Source of the DNA: Ryuthela nishihirai
Taxonomy: Eukaryota; Arthropoda; Arachnida; Araneae; Heptathelidae
Assembly (NCBI GenBank): GCA_038380435.1
Contig: JAWZYU010000025.1
Location: forward strand, 48,616,691 to 48,680,690
Length of the DNA: 64,000 nucleotides
Direction of reading: 5' to 3'
Part shown: positions 11,839 to 22,577 of the stretch, in pieces
Layout: the number at the start of each line of letters is the position of its first letter
How positions within the stretch are numbered: position 1 is the stretch's first letter
Position numbers and translations under genes: made by a program
Notes under the pieces: model-generated
Database searches by the model: none
Told to the model about the DNA's origin: nothing
Seen by the model: the letters and a program-made list of their open reading frames with translations, nothing else

Positions 11839-12764
11839 AAATTAGTACTTAATTTTCTGGGGGGAAAATGTCAAAAAAAGATGGTTGGAACAATACTAAC
11901 TTGAGCACCAGGAGAAAAACAGTTATAACTGGAAGAACGAGCCAAAAAACTGGGAGTCTCCTGGTTAAATCAGGGTGGTAGTCAGGCATGACAACCTAAC
12001 CACCTAAAGAAAAAAAAAAACTATAGGTGGGAAAAGAAAAATATACTTGTGAAAAAATTAATAGAAAGAGAAGCTAAAACATCAATAAACAATTGTATTT
12101 ATGGTTGTCCCAGATTATTACTGTTCTTAGGATAAAGGTAAAATTTTGGACTTTTCACTTACTTATGAATATTTTAGTTAAGAATAATCATGAGTCAATA
12201 AAAATGTTTTAAGTTCAACCTATACTCTAAAAGCATTAAAACTTAAGCTATTGCCATTTTGCTTTCCATTTCATATTCAGGGCTGTATTTGGATGTCGAT
12301 TTATTTTCATAGCTGAAAGATTAATCATATTGGCAACTTTTTCTAGCTCACTTTACTGCCAAAACTTTGCTGAAACAGGTACATTTCTAGGTAAACTTGA
12401 TATTTAGAATACCTTTACTCTCAAAGACATAATCAGCATAAACCATTTGGAAGCAGAAAGCAACTGAAACATAATGTGACCAAGTTTTTACTCAAGTTTT
12501 GTTTTTTCTAAAAGGTAACAATATTATAGCTGATGGATTTTGAATTCAACTTTTTTGATAGCCTGGAACTCACTGTTTAGAATGTAATCTCATAAGCTTT
12601 CGTTTTAAATTAACAAAATTTCTAATCACACAAAAGGAACCGGTTAAATATGCTATAAAAATACAAAATGAAAATATCTCAATATGCATATTTTTTTGTG
12701 ATTAATAAGCTACAATATTAAGCATGCTATGAACATTTCAAATTAGGTAGCTACTAAATCTTAC
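11839..12764 (-). other. PHF21A: PHF21A intron 3 (part)
   Basis: AT-rich DNA immediately downstream, on the minus strand, of the third recognised PHF21A coding exon. The splice donor GTAAGA sits at 12759-12764. No further exon is visible here. Confidence 0.5.
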
Positions 12765-12830
12765 TTGTTTTTCGCTTAAATTCATTATTTCTGCCTGCAG
12801 ATCATGTAGTTGTTTCTGAAGAGCTGGATT
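12765..12830 (-). CDS. PHF21A: PHF21A coding exon 3 (partial gene)
   Basis: This 66-nt exon encodes 22 residues, NPALQKQLHDLQ followed by AEIMNLSEKQ. It is bounded by an AG acceptor (TTGAATGCAG) and a GTAAGA donor, in phase 0 at both ends. With exons at 13058-13090 and 13543-13596 it gives 51 residues that align without gaps to the N-terminal coiled coil of PHF21A/BHC80, including the DPQN and LSEKQ positions. In animals PHF21A is part of the LSD1-CoREST complex and reads unmethylated H3K4 through a C-terminal PHD finger. That PHD region is not in this window. Identification is by recalled family sequence, not a search. Confidence 0.85.
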
Positions 12831-13057
12831 CTGCATTCAAAAATATTTTTAAACGTTATAAACAATGTAAAAATATAACTATTTAAAATTATACAAGTTA
12901 CAAAACAGATGTATGATAAACTTTAACAAACGAAACAAAATAATTTTTCTATCAATTACGAACTATTATAAAAGACCGGTTAACAGCTTTTACTGAATAG
13001 CTGGAAACTTGTCCAGCTACAACAATGAACGATCAATAAAGTATTCTGAGAGGCCTA

Positions 13058-13090
13058 CCTGAGGATCGTTCCGCATTTTGGAAACAACGA
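13058..13090 (-). CDS. PHF21A: PHF21A coding exon 2 (33-nt micro-exon)
   Basis: Only 33 nt, encoding IVVSKMRNDPQ, between an acceptor CTTTTACAG and a donor GTAGG, in phase 0 at both ends. It sits between exon 1 (ending IQNHQ) and exon 3 (starting NPALQ). Joining the three gives a continuous heptad-like coiled coil at the PHF21A N terminus. It is too short to detect as an ORF. Confidence 0.85.
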
Positions 13091-13542
13091 TCTGTAAAAG
13101 AACAAAAAACTTTACTTAATACATTCTGCATAAAAGTTGTTAACGCATATAAGTTACAGAATGAAAGATTAACTTCAAAGAGCAAAATACAGTTTACAAC
13201 AGTTATACAAGTACTGAAAGTGGATGGACGATATTGGTGCAGCGCTGTTGCAAGAGACGAGCGAGTTACTTCTAAACCTTTTCTACAAGTTACACATAGT
13301 AAATTAAATTAATTAAAGCGCAGGGAACTAGCTTCGATTGAATTCTCTATGAAAATGTTATCTAAAAAATCAATCAGTATCAGCTGGAAAGTATATATAA
13401 ATATAATAGAGTTAAAAAAACTAAATGTCTAACTACACGGAGCAGCCAGTTCAGGCATTCGTTTTTGTTGTGATGGTGAACTTACGGAGCAAGCTCACTC
13501 CGGTAGCCCTTTGTGAAATCGAAATTTCTTCTTATCACTCAC

Positions 13543-13696
13543 CTGGTGGTTCTGAATCACTATTTTTAGCTGTGCTTGTAACGCCTGTAAATCCATTCTA
13601 ATGCGAGAAATATAATCCAGTTTTGGGTATCTACCGATCAACAACCACGGATGGCACAGATTAATCCGATGGTGATATCGGAGTTAGCGGTCGAAC
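13543..13696 (-). CDS. PHF21A: PHF21A first coding exon with start codon
   Basis: The ATG is at 13596 on the minus strand. The coding part (13543-13596) is MDLQALQAQLKIVIQNHQ, 18 residues, ending at a CAG|GTGAG donor. The 5' part up to about 13697 is leader. A good acceptor (TTTCTTGCAG) lies at about 13698-13707 on the minus strand, so a non-coding exon probably lies further upstream, or the start site varies. The match to the PHF21A N terminus (MELQxLQ type start) is strong in length and pattern. The product acts in the nucleus as a chromatin reader. Confidence 0.85.
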
Positions 13697-13697
13697 T

Positions 13698-14200
13698 CTG
13701 CAAGAAAGTACAAACACTCAACAGTCCGAAGCAAGACGGCAACACACAGGATCATCGGTAAGTGGTGCAAGTAGTTTCAGCTTTAGTCGTCTCTAATAAT
13801 TAATAATGATATAAACAACATGAATTTTCGCGTTTTATTCATCGGTTCATGGTAGCAAAGAAATACTGTATACTGCAAAAAGGAATTTGTGAACTACATT
13901 TTATGGCGTAATCATCACACTATCACGACAACTTCGCCTCATCCCGGATGACTAGTGCGACTTCGCGTCGTTCCCGTTACAGCAAAAGTACTCTAAAGAC
14001 TACCCACGGCTCCGAGAGTGTATAGTTTTCCTACGCAAACTTCGCTAAAGAGTGAGTTCCAACAATAAATTATTCACTTCACTTTATGCTTAACAAAAGA
14101 AAACTAATATAAATAAAATAATAATTTATTTAAATTTTAGGTGACATAAAGTATTTTTATTTCGCTTTTTCTGTTTGTTTTGTTTACCGATTCCAACATT
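13698..14200. promoter_or_regulatory. Probable promoter region, possibly divergent
   Basis: This stretch is visibly richer in G+C and CpG than the surrounding AT-rich DNA. It holds runs such as GACTTCGCGTCGTTCCCG near 13959, and lies just upstream of PHF21A on the minus strand. A candidate plus-strand first exon follows it. A bidirectional promoter is inferred. No TATA box or initiator is claimed. Confidence 0.45.
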
Positions 14201-14307
14201 GTATCATTAGGAGCAGCGAAATAGTTCGGCATTATGGCTGCGTCCTACACGAGGGTGGACAGGTGGTTTCGAGTTTGGCGGGTCTAGTACTTGGTTGATG
14301 AGAGTAA
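14200..14307 (+). other. Candidate non-coding first exon of a plus-strand gene (perhaps NUP50)
   Basis: A GC-richer leader contains a short uORF (ATG at 14234, MAASYTRVDRW..., 17 codons, stop at 14285) and then a good donor, GATGAGA|GTAAGG at about 14307/14308. The next recognised plus-strand exon, NUP50 at 48414, begins with a non-coding leader and so needs an upstream first exon. Joining the two would make an intron of about 34 kb. This is inference; transcript data would settle it. Confidence 0.25.
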
Positions 14308-15872
14308 GGTTCTTATATTATTTTTCTTACAATTTTTAATTAAAACGATACATTTTATTTAATTAATATGATCATATAATTGTATTTGTATAGTTTACTT
14401 CTGCATAGATGAGATGTAAAAGCTCGGTAAGCCTAATGAATTTGCCATTGAATATTTGTGTTGAAGTATATTAGTTTTTGTGTTGTTCGATATTTTATTT
14501 TCCGGTTCGGTTATTTCAACAAATGCGATTAACGTTATCTTATTAATGCTGATTATATTTTCGTTCTTGTTTCAACCAATTTAAAGCTACGCACTATTCA
14601 ACGTACTAGACATGACAGTTCGCGCATTTCGAACAATTAGCTGGATCGAATCTTTCAGTTGACTCTGAAAAGGCAGAAAACATTTACTTGAAAAGTTCTG
14701 TTTTATGGAGATGACGAGAAGAAATATTGAATTTTTATTGCCCATGAATAATTCAGTTGCCTTTTTATTGAAAGGAAAGCTAAAACGGTTTAAAGTAAAA
14801 ACGTAGTTTTCATTCCTGCTGAATACTTTACCACGTATTATAACAGTTGGCTTAATTTGGTTAAAGGCAATTTTTGTTTTAAATGTAGTTAAGATCAGAA
14901 GCTTGAAAAGCAGTTTTTTTATATTTAAATTGAAGCTTGCCTTGGAATTCATATGACCAGGGTATTTTACTCAATATAGCTGTTCTGCTTAACACTAAAC
15001 CTAATTAAACCTTTGTGCTATAGAAGGATCAATATGTTGTTATCCAAACAAATCTACAATTAGCCACTAATTCTTCAGAATTTTTTATTGTGTGCATGAT
15101 GTTATTTCTACCTTTTTTAATCATAAGTTCATAATTTGCAAAACACTAACTAAGCCAATGGTGTCAATACTAAATTTCTTAACATCAGAGCAGTATCCAT
15201 CATTCTGGTATTTTGTAAGGAAGTATAAAGACCTTTCTATAGTTTGCTGCAGAATGCATAAAATCCGACTAGCTTGTTTTAAATGGCTGGTTTTATAATG
15301 CAGTGATTATATATTTGACCACTGATGTCTACTAACTTGATACTTAAGCTTTATAGCAAATGCATTATACTTTGAAGAGAACTCGCAGATGACATCATAT
15401 TGTATAGTGATAAATTTGATTGCTTCAGTAGTTATTTCTTTTGATTTATTTGATAACTAATGATAAATATGGTTACTGGGAAATATATTTTCCCTAGCTG
15501 TAGATGCCAGTCATAGTGTCAAACAAGAAGCATCAGCTGTTATGGAAACTTAATATTAAAAATACTGCATTCAGATGATTGCTTCTTCCCACAGAATAGT
15601 AGTTGTTGGCTCCCAAAATGACAGCATATATCAGGATATTTAAGGAATCTACATATAAAGAAACTAGAAAAAGATAGGGACTATGTGGAGTAAAGTTACT
15701 GTTAAAGAAGCTTTTTGACTCGAGGGCAATCTTGGAAATTGTGAGGAGCCTAACAAGAGTTTGGATCATGCACTTTAGTATTTGTAATGCAAATTTTATA
15801 TAATGAAAAATTAAAGAAAACAAATGTGTAAATCTCTGCAGACATACACTATATTACCAAAAATGCTTGGCC
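14308..15872. other. AT-rich DNA, presumed intron, no feature recognised
   Basis: Contains open frames on both strands (for example 14587-14952 minus, 15533-15823 minus) made of low-complexity K/N/F/I-rich translations without motifs. None is supported as a gene. Confidence 0.4.
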
Positions 15873-15880
15873 ACTTCCAT

Positions 15881-16260
15881 ACTATGGGGTGGCTCAGTTA
15901 GTAGCATGCCAGGCTCGTAATATGCAGTTCCCAGGTTTGAGTCCTAGCTGGACCAGTGGTAAGATTTATCTCCACAAAACTCCCTGCCCTGCACATTGTT
16001 AGTATGGGACACTGATGGGCTTGGAAAGGCTGTCGTTCACCAGATGGGATTTTAAGCCAATGCCTTGTGTGTGGGAGAGCCATATCCTGTGCACATTAAA
16101 GAACATGTCTGTACTTGATGGGAAGTTACACTTGACTCCCAACAGCTGTCAAGTGGATCCCCTCCACCCAACCTTTTCTGAGCCTTTGAGGCTATTGTGA
16201 CCTGGCCATTTTGTCCATTGTGTGCAAAAAAAAAGTGCTGCTCAGAGATAAAACAACCCT
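15881..16260 (+). mobile_element. SINE-A, full length with target duplication
   Basis: The 380-bp copy is flanked by the 8-bp direct repeat ACTTCCAT (15873-15880 and 16261-16268). The head is tRNA-derived: A-box-like GGTGGCTCAGTTAGTAGCAT, then GGCTCGTAAT, then B-box-like GGTTTGAGTCC. A conserved central block contains GTGCACATTAAAGAACA, and the 3' end reads GTGCTGCTCAGAGATAAAAC. The central block resembles the deeply shared domains of some invertebrate SINE superfamilies (tentative). Confidence 0.85.
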
Positions 16261-16397
16261 ACTTCCATGCAATATGAATGGAATGTGATTTTCAAAGATC
16301 CCTAATTTGAGCTTTTTTTTGGAAAAATGTCATTGTAGATGATCTTTTAAAATCGAAAAGTTTTCAACAATATTTAAAGAACTGTTGATTTAAACAT

Positions 16398-16737
16398 AGA
16401 TGACAATCACAGCGTTATCTACTGACTTTTTGACATTGATAAATCAATAAATATGCAGAAAAAATTTCACAGACATATGGGATTTGAACCCACATCTCAG
16501 TTGCCACCCGAGATCATAGATGGTGCCAACAGTTGGCCCAAAAATCTCGGTGAAGAGTTTAGTCTTAAATTAGCGGAAAAAAGATAGAGCTGGCATTAGT
16601 TCAATTTTAGAATACTCTGGCATGTTTCTGGAGAGATGTGGGTTCAAGTCCCATATGGCAGCGAAATTTTTTCTGCAAAATATTTATTGATTTATCAATG
16701 TCAAAAAGTAAGCAGGTAACGCTGTGATTGTCATCTA
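16398..16737. repeat. Fold-back element with tRNA-like arm ends
   Basis: Arms at 16398-16498 and 16633-16737 are inverted copies of each other, about 100 bp with few differences, around a 134-bp spacer. The inner end of each arm carries a tRNA B-box-like motif (GGGTTCAAGTCCCA on the right arm and its complement on the left). The spacer starts with GAGATCATAGATGGTGCCAA, which recurs as a direct repeat at about 16799-16870. Confidence 0.75.
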
Positions 16738-16797
16738 CGTTTTTTATTATTTATTTTCATCTTACTCAGTGCAATATAAAAAGTGATAGTTGTCACC

Positions 16798-16872
16798 TGA
16801 GATCATAGATGGCGCCAACAGTTGGCCCTCGGTGAAGAGTTTAGTCTTAAATTGGCAGAAAAAGACAGAACT
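16798..16872 (+). repeat. Direct repeat of the fold-back spacer
   Basis: The block from CTGAGATCATAGATGGCGCC through GTTTAGTCTTAAATTGGCAG repeats 16508-16590 with a 7-11 base gap difference. It shows that the local fold-back has been partly duplicated. Confidence 0.6.
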
Positions 16873-17394
16873 GTTGATGCTGGAACATGTAAGATCAGAC
16901 AGTGCTAATAGTAAGTCTTTATCTTAAATGCTAATTAAAGTACAACTAATAACATTTACAAGTTGTTTATTATAATAAGTGTAATAATTTAGTTTTTATC
17001 AATTATGAAGAAAAGGGTAGGACAAGGGTAACAGCAGCTTCTGCTGTCAAGTGTTACAACACCATTCAAGAATAGGCAGGTATGAAAAAAAAAACAAGAC
17101 TACTCCATGCACTTCCAAGACTTCAATTAAATGGAAGCTATATCTTAATATTGACTACCTTCCATAACTGTAATTAAGCAAGTGTGAAAGTGCACCCCAT
17201 TAGCATGTTCACTGCATATATGTGTGAGTTGTAGAATTGTATTCTAGGTGCTGCTTGCCATTCATAGGCTTCAAGTAGTCTCAGCAGTCCTTCCTGTCTG
17301 ATGGTTTTTTTCAAGCATGTCTCTTCCTGAATAACATTTACTATCAGCTCTGATCTACTTATGTTCTGATCATATGCCATATTCAAACATGTTT
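16873..17394. other. DNA without recognised feature
   Basis: No gene or repeat recognised. A minus-strand frame at 17174-17386 has no motif. Confidence 0.35.
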
Positions 17395-17406
17395 TTTCAT
17401 AATAGC

Positions 17407-17773
17407 TTGGGTTGGGTTGTTTTATCTCTGAGTGGCACTTTTTTGCACATCATGGGCAAAATGGCCAGGTCACATGGACCCCGAAGGCTCAGAGAAGGTT
17501 GGGGAATGGGACCCACTGGAACAGCTGTTGGAAGACAGATGGTAGCCTCCCGTCAAGGCCATCCAGCGTGTTCTTGAACGTGCACAGAGTATGGCTCTCC
17601 TACACACTGGGCCACGTCTTAACATCCCATCCGGTGGACGGCAGCCTTTCCAAGCCCATCAGTGTCCCCTACTGACTGTGAGCAGGGTGGGGGAATTTTG
17701 CGAAGATAAATCTCTGCTGATCCAGCTGGGACTCGAACCTGGGAACTATAGATTATGAGCCTGGCGTGCTACC
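17407..17773 (-). mobile_element. SINE-A (minus strand) with 12-bp target duplication
   Basis: The flanking direct repeat TTTCATAATAGC is at 17395-17406 and 17774-17785. Read on the minus strand it begins at GGTAGCACGCCAGGCTCATA, so it lacks the first dozen bases of the head. It has the B box GGTTCGAGTCC, the central block and the usual 3' end. It is head-to-head with the next copy. Confidence 0.85.
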
Positions 17774-17813
17774 TTTCATAATAGCATTCATCATTGATCT
17801 CGTTACCTAATAG

Positions 17814-18189
17814 TTTGGGGGCGGAGGTGGCTCAGTCGGTAGCGCGCCAGGCTCGTAATCTGTAGTTCCCAGGTTTGAGTCCCAGCTGGGTCAGCATTGA
17901 GATTTATCTCCGCAAAATTCCCTGCCCTGCCCACGGTCAGTAGGGGACACCAATGGGCTTGGAAAGTCCGTCGGATGGGATTAAGCCATAGCCCATATGC
18001 GGGAGAGCCATACCCTGTGCACATTAAAGAAAACGCTAGATGGCCTTGACGGGAGGCTACCATCTGTCTCCCAACAGCTATTCCAGTGGATCCCCTCCCC
18101 CAACCTTCTCTGAGGCTTCGGGGTCCATGTGACCTGGCCATTTAGCCCATGGTGTGCAAAAAAGTGCCTCTCAGAGGTAAAACAACCCA
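17814..18189 (+). mobile_element. SINE-A, full length (best head sequence)
   Basis: Flanked by ACCTAATAG at 17805-17813 and 18190-18198. The head GGTGGCTCAGTCGGTAGCGC and B box GGTTTGAGTCC are close to pol III promoter consensus. The tail contains AAAAAAGTGCCTCTCAGAGG. Together with the minus copy 40 bp upstream it forms an inverted SINE pair. Confidence 0.88.
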
Positions 18190-18494
18190 ACCTAATAGCT
18201 TGAAAGTCAAATTTTTAAGTCTGAAATCATGATTCTCTTTGGAATTTTGCTATGGACTTCAAGACATTGTAGTCTAGTATCTAAGTATGATTTTTGTTTG
18301 TGCTTAAAGCCAAATATAAGTGGGATTCTTACATTGTAAATATTCTAGAACAAAAATTTTAAAATAATTCTTCTGTGAATATACTTTGTTTCAAATAGAA
18401 CAGCACAATATGTGGAGTTTTATCTGTTTTGCAAGAAGGATTCTGAACTTAGCAGAACTTTTACATTTTCTGGCACCTTTGTATTAAAGTGATT

Positions 18495-18665
18495 TAATGT
18501 TTCAGTAGTAAAGAATCACAGGATATGTCCTGTAGACATGGAACTCATGAAATAATAAGCTGAAAAAAATTAGTTTTACAATGAGTGGGATTCGAACCCA
18601 CTTCTCCTGAGAACATGCCAGTTATGCCAACCATTACACTATCAGTGGCTAACCTTTTTTCAGCT
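18495..18665 (-). repeat. Family C tRNA-like repeat, left arm of a fold-back
   Basis: Read on the minus strand: an A-box-like segment (GTAATGGTTGGCATAACTGG), a B-box-like GGGTTCGAATCCCA, then AAAATTTTTTTCAGC, TTATTTCATGAGTTCCATG and TCCTGTGATTC. Positions 18545-18605 are inverted relative to 18848-18908, so the pair forms a fold-back with a spacer of about 240 bp. Confidence 0.65.
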
Positions 18666-18835
18666 TGTGTGACCTGATAAACTTTCCAGATTTCATTTAT
18701 TTGATTCGTAACAGTGGTGCCATCTATTTGGGAAAGTGAACAACTGTGTTGTCACTTTAGAGATGGTATTTAATGTTTGTCATTCACGCTCATGGCATTA
18801 AATCAATAATAAACGATTAAAAATAAATTGGTTTG

Positions 18836-18908
18836 GCCATGAGTGGGAGATGTGGGTTTGAATCCCACTCATGGCAAAACCAATTTTTTTCAGCTTCTTA
18901 TTTCGTGA
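18836..18908 (+). repeat. Family C right arm with 13-bp stem
   Basis: GCCATGAGTGGGA (18836-18848) pairs perfectly with TCCCACTCATGGC (18863-18875) around a 14-base loop containing GTGGGTTTGAA. The following AAACCAATTTTTTTCAGC and TTATTTCGTGA blocks match family C. The stem is longer than a tRNA acceptor stem and includes the B-box region. Confidence 0.7.
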
Positions 18909-19932
18909 TTTAATGTCTGTCTTTAGTATTTAACAATACTAAGTTACATACTCAGTTCCAATAACTCCTTAAATGTTAAATTACTATTGCTGAAAACAGA
19001 TTTAGAAAGATTTGAGTGAGTTCTACAATATACCTTTAATAATATTTTTCTATAAAAATCTTATTTTTAAATGGAGTTTTCTATTCAACTAACATGGGTG
19101 TGTTGGACACTTTATGTAATATTGCATGTTAACAAGATAAATCTCTAGGGTGAGATATTTGTATGGATTATAGATTCTTAAATTGAGGGAGATGTGTAGT
19201 GAACCTCTGTTATAAATGTCAAAATACATAAGATTGAAATCTATACAGATGAAATAGCCTATCTGCCCCAAGATCAAGCCTTGTAAGAATGCATTTCTGT
19301 TTTCTCTGAACTGAGCTTACAGATGATTGTATTTTGCGTAGCAGTGAGGTTCATTGCATAAGTGGTAATACAGGTGAAGAAACTAATAGTACAAAAAAAA
19401 ATAGCTTGTATGTCCTGACACGAAGTGAGTTCAGCAAAATAAGATTGACACCAAAAGAGGCAAATGACTGAAATATGGTTTCCAGGGAACAACACTGTGA
19501 ATTTTGAGATCAAGATGTAATCAACCTTCCATTGTTATTATTAAAATTCATGCATACATACTTCACTAGCAGCAATTTTGCATCAAGCTTTAACATTAAA
19601 TTAGGTGATAAGTCATAATGTACATGACTGGAAAAAACCACTTGACAATGACAAGTGAAATATCTGGCATAGCTTATTACTTTCAAAACTAGGGATAAAC
19701 AAGAGTAAAATATTTCCATGGGAAAGAATATCAACTTTCACCCTTGAATGCATATCGTTAGTTTTTTTTTAGTGCATGTAAAAGCAGGAAAACACTTTTT
19801 TCCTCTCCTCCCATGATGGTATATGTCTGTGCTGTCTTGTGTTAAAAACTTCTGGTTGGTCAGATCCCCCCCCCCCTCCTGATAATATGCAAAGCTCTCT
19901 AATGTAACTTGTGGAAGCATACATACTGAATA
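18909..19932. other. AT-rich DNA without recognised feature
   Basis: Only motif-free minus-strand frames (19089-19972) are present. There is an 11-base C run near 19867. No gene called. Confidence 0.4.
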
Positions 19933-19936
19933 TTAA

Positions 19937-22573
19937 CCCTTTCAGTGTCCAGCCTGAAAAACAGGTTTCCATCCAGAGGTCAAGCTATTTTCTCCCTATG
20001 CTCAGCCAAAAAAAAACTAACTTTAGAACATTTTTTTGCCAAATTAATCATCATTTAATTCTGGATTTTCTGAAAATAAAGTATTTAACAAAAAGGATGA
20101 TAAGTTTTATTTTAATAGGACTTTTTTAGAGTCATGTAGTAAAAAAATGTATCTGGCAACAAATAAAAATGTATTTAAAAAAACTAATAGACAAATGATT
20201 ACAATGCACATGAATGGAATGGCTATATGTTTCTGAATAGCTAAAAAAAGTATTTTTTGGGTTTTAAGTAAATATTTTTCTCATTTCGTAATTTTTTGTC
20301 GGTACCATACTTTGAGAAAATTCCAGACTTTTAGCCAAATGTGCTGAGTCACATAAACAAGTCAAATTTAGAATTAAAAAAAAAACAATCAACGGAAATA
20401 GGTGATGATAATACCAAATTAAACAGAATTTAATTATGAATTTTTTGAAAATAATGTAAACAAATTTGTAGGCATATTGATTTTAATAAGATTTTTTCAG
20501 TGTGATATGGTGAAAAAAAAAGATCGCACTATACAATTAAGGCTTCATTTTGGATATCCTGATGAATAAAAATAGTTAAATTACATATATATCGGAAGGA
20601 AATTTCCTCCCAAATAATAAAATATTCAACCTAAAATATGATTTTTATTTCTTTTAATGATTCTTTTCAATATCATATATTTTAAACACGGCCAGAGTTA
20701 TACAACGTGACTTGGACTTCTCACATTCACGGGATTTTCTGAATTGGTTATGAAACAGTAAAAACTTTCTTGATTGCTTTTTTTACTAAACATGAATTGT
20801 TTCTATGGGTGTTGAAGGTGCAGAAAGTGCAGAAAGTGGCCGATCAATAAGTATTGATTTTTTCATAATGATTTTTTCATAAGTTAGGCTACAGTGTATG
20901 GCCGACCTACAACTTGTTGCTGTGGATATTTTAACATCGCATTGCTATGTGGTAATTTTTATTTTATTATTTATTGCTTTTCCAGTAAAACTTTGATCTA
21001 GAATCATTTTCTGAAAATAAATGAGGTCTTGGATATGAAGCAAATTAATTTCTGTAGTTAATTTCCATTAGTTAACGGCCAGTGTTGAAGGTGCTTTCAA
21101 GTGCAGAAAGGTTTGTGTGCCAAAGCAAAAAAAAAACTCAGTGTTATATCATCTGTCTGACACAGCCAAGGTGTACTGAAGTGGGGGGGGGACCTTTAAA
21201 ATTATTAAAATAAACATAAAAACTCGTAATTTTAAAAAAATTATAATTTTTTAGAGGGAGGGGGGGGGTGAAACTTTCTACATGAGTTTAGCAGAGAGGA
21301 CACCTTCATGAAATTGCCCTCCCACATGACGGCTGATTTCCGTAGCAAGGAAGTCTATTTTGCTTCCGTATTCAAGACATTCATTTCAGAAAATGGTATG
21401 AGCTCAAAGTTTTTTTTGCTAAAAAAACAAGAAATAAAAGAAAAATTACATATAACCTAATGAGATGTTAAATAAAATATCTGTAACAACTTTTAAGCCG
21501 GCTTTCGATCTAGCATAACTTGGAAAGATTGATAAATCAGCCCATCGAAAGATCGTTAACTAATGGAAATTACCTACAGAAATTAATTTGCTTCATATCC
21601 AAGACCTCATTTATTTTCAGAAAATGATTCTAGATCAAATTTTACTGGAAAAGTAATAAATAATAAAATAAAAATTACCACATAGCAATGCGATGTTAAA
21701 ATATCCACAGCAACAAGTTGTAGGTCGGCCATACAATGTAGCCTAACTTATGAAAAAATCAATACTTATTGATCGGCCAAAAGATCACTAATTTTCGAAA
21801 ATAAACTAGTGAAATGAAAACTAAGTTTTTTAATATATATATAAAAAAAATACTAACTTTACAAAGGGTATCAAAAACTGTAAAAAACACTTATGAAATA
21901 CATGGAACAGAGGTAACATATGTCAGCCATCTGCCTCTTGTTTGCCTCAGTGAAGCATAACTAATTAAATGCAGCTACACCCAGAATTTCTAAGAAGGAT
22001 GTGTTTACTTCCAGTTTCGATTTTAAGGTGGGAAAGATGTATAGAATGCTGGGAAAAATGATAAAAATAACTCGGGAATACTGAAATATGTTTACAATGG
22101 AAAAGAGTGAAAAAAATGGCAGTACATAATTTGTAATTACTTCCAAAATCTATCGTTTTTAAAAATTGCAATTTTTTTGTCAATTTTTAGGAGAATTTTG
22201 AAAATTTAAGGAAAAATTTGTTGATAATAATTCAAATCAAACTTGTGAGCTTAAATCAGAAGGTTGCGTTAGCAAAATAGAAACGTTAACAAGCAAATCG
22301 GCAATACCTTTTAGTGCTTCTAAGAAATGGCAATCTTGATTAAATTATTCATATTGTAGTTTAATAAAATATGCTTCAAATTAAAAAACAAAATATTATT
22401 TTTGAAGCCTGAATTATATATATATATGTATAAAAATTACATCGCAATTTTTAGTTTTAAAAAATCGTTTTTTTTTTGTTGTTGTTGTTGTTGTACTACA
22501 AACAGATACATATGTCCTTGGCCTCTCAATTCAGATTCTCCGAATGTATACAGATGACCTGGACATGAAAGGG
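19937..22573 (+). mobile_element. TTAA-flanked, piggyBac-like long non-autonomous element (most complete copy)
   Basis: TTAA lies at 19933-19936 and 22574-22577. The left end is CCCTTTCAGTGTCCAG and the right end, read inversely, is CCCTTTCATGTCCAGG. These are about 16-bp inverted termini of the piggyBac style. About 2.6 kb with no transposase. Inside, 20838-21077 and 21554-21778 form a large inverted repeat, and 21300-21550 is a diverged direct copy of 21554-21778. Other copies lie at 3602-9631 and 430-1655. The superfamily assignment depends on TTAA and terminal sequence only. Confidence 0.65.
20838..21778. repeat. Internal inverted repeat of the piggyBac-like element
   Basis: The left arm (20838-21077) is complementary to the right arm (21554-21778), with near identity over about 225 bp. 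The left arm has an extra 14-bp local duplication around TTTTTTCATAATGA at 20859-20880. The spacer is about 476 bp and contains G-rich runs (about 21183-21191 and 21262-21269). Confidence 0.85.
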
Positions 22574-22577
22574 TTAA

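Noticed and set aside
13740..13762. Plus-strand donor-like ATCATCG|GTAAGT inside the PHF21A leader region
   Set aside because: A good donor match, but no acceptor partner or coding is visible and it lies opposite the PHF21A leader. Kept only as a note.
14587..14952. 121-codon minus-strand open frame near the PHF21A promoter
   Set aside because: The translation is K/N/F/I-rich with no motif, there is no splice or start context, and such frames are expected by chance in AT-rich DNA.
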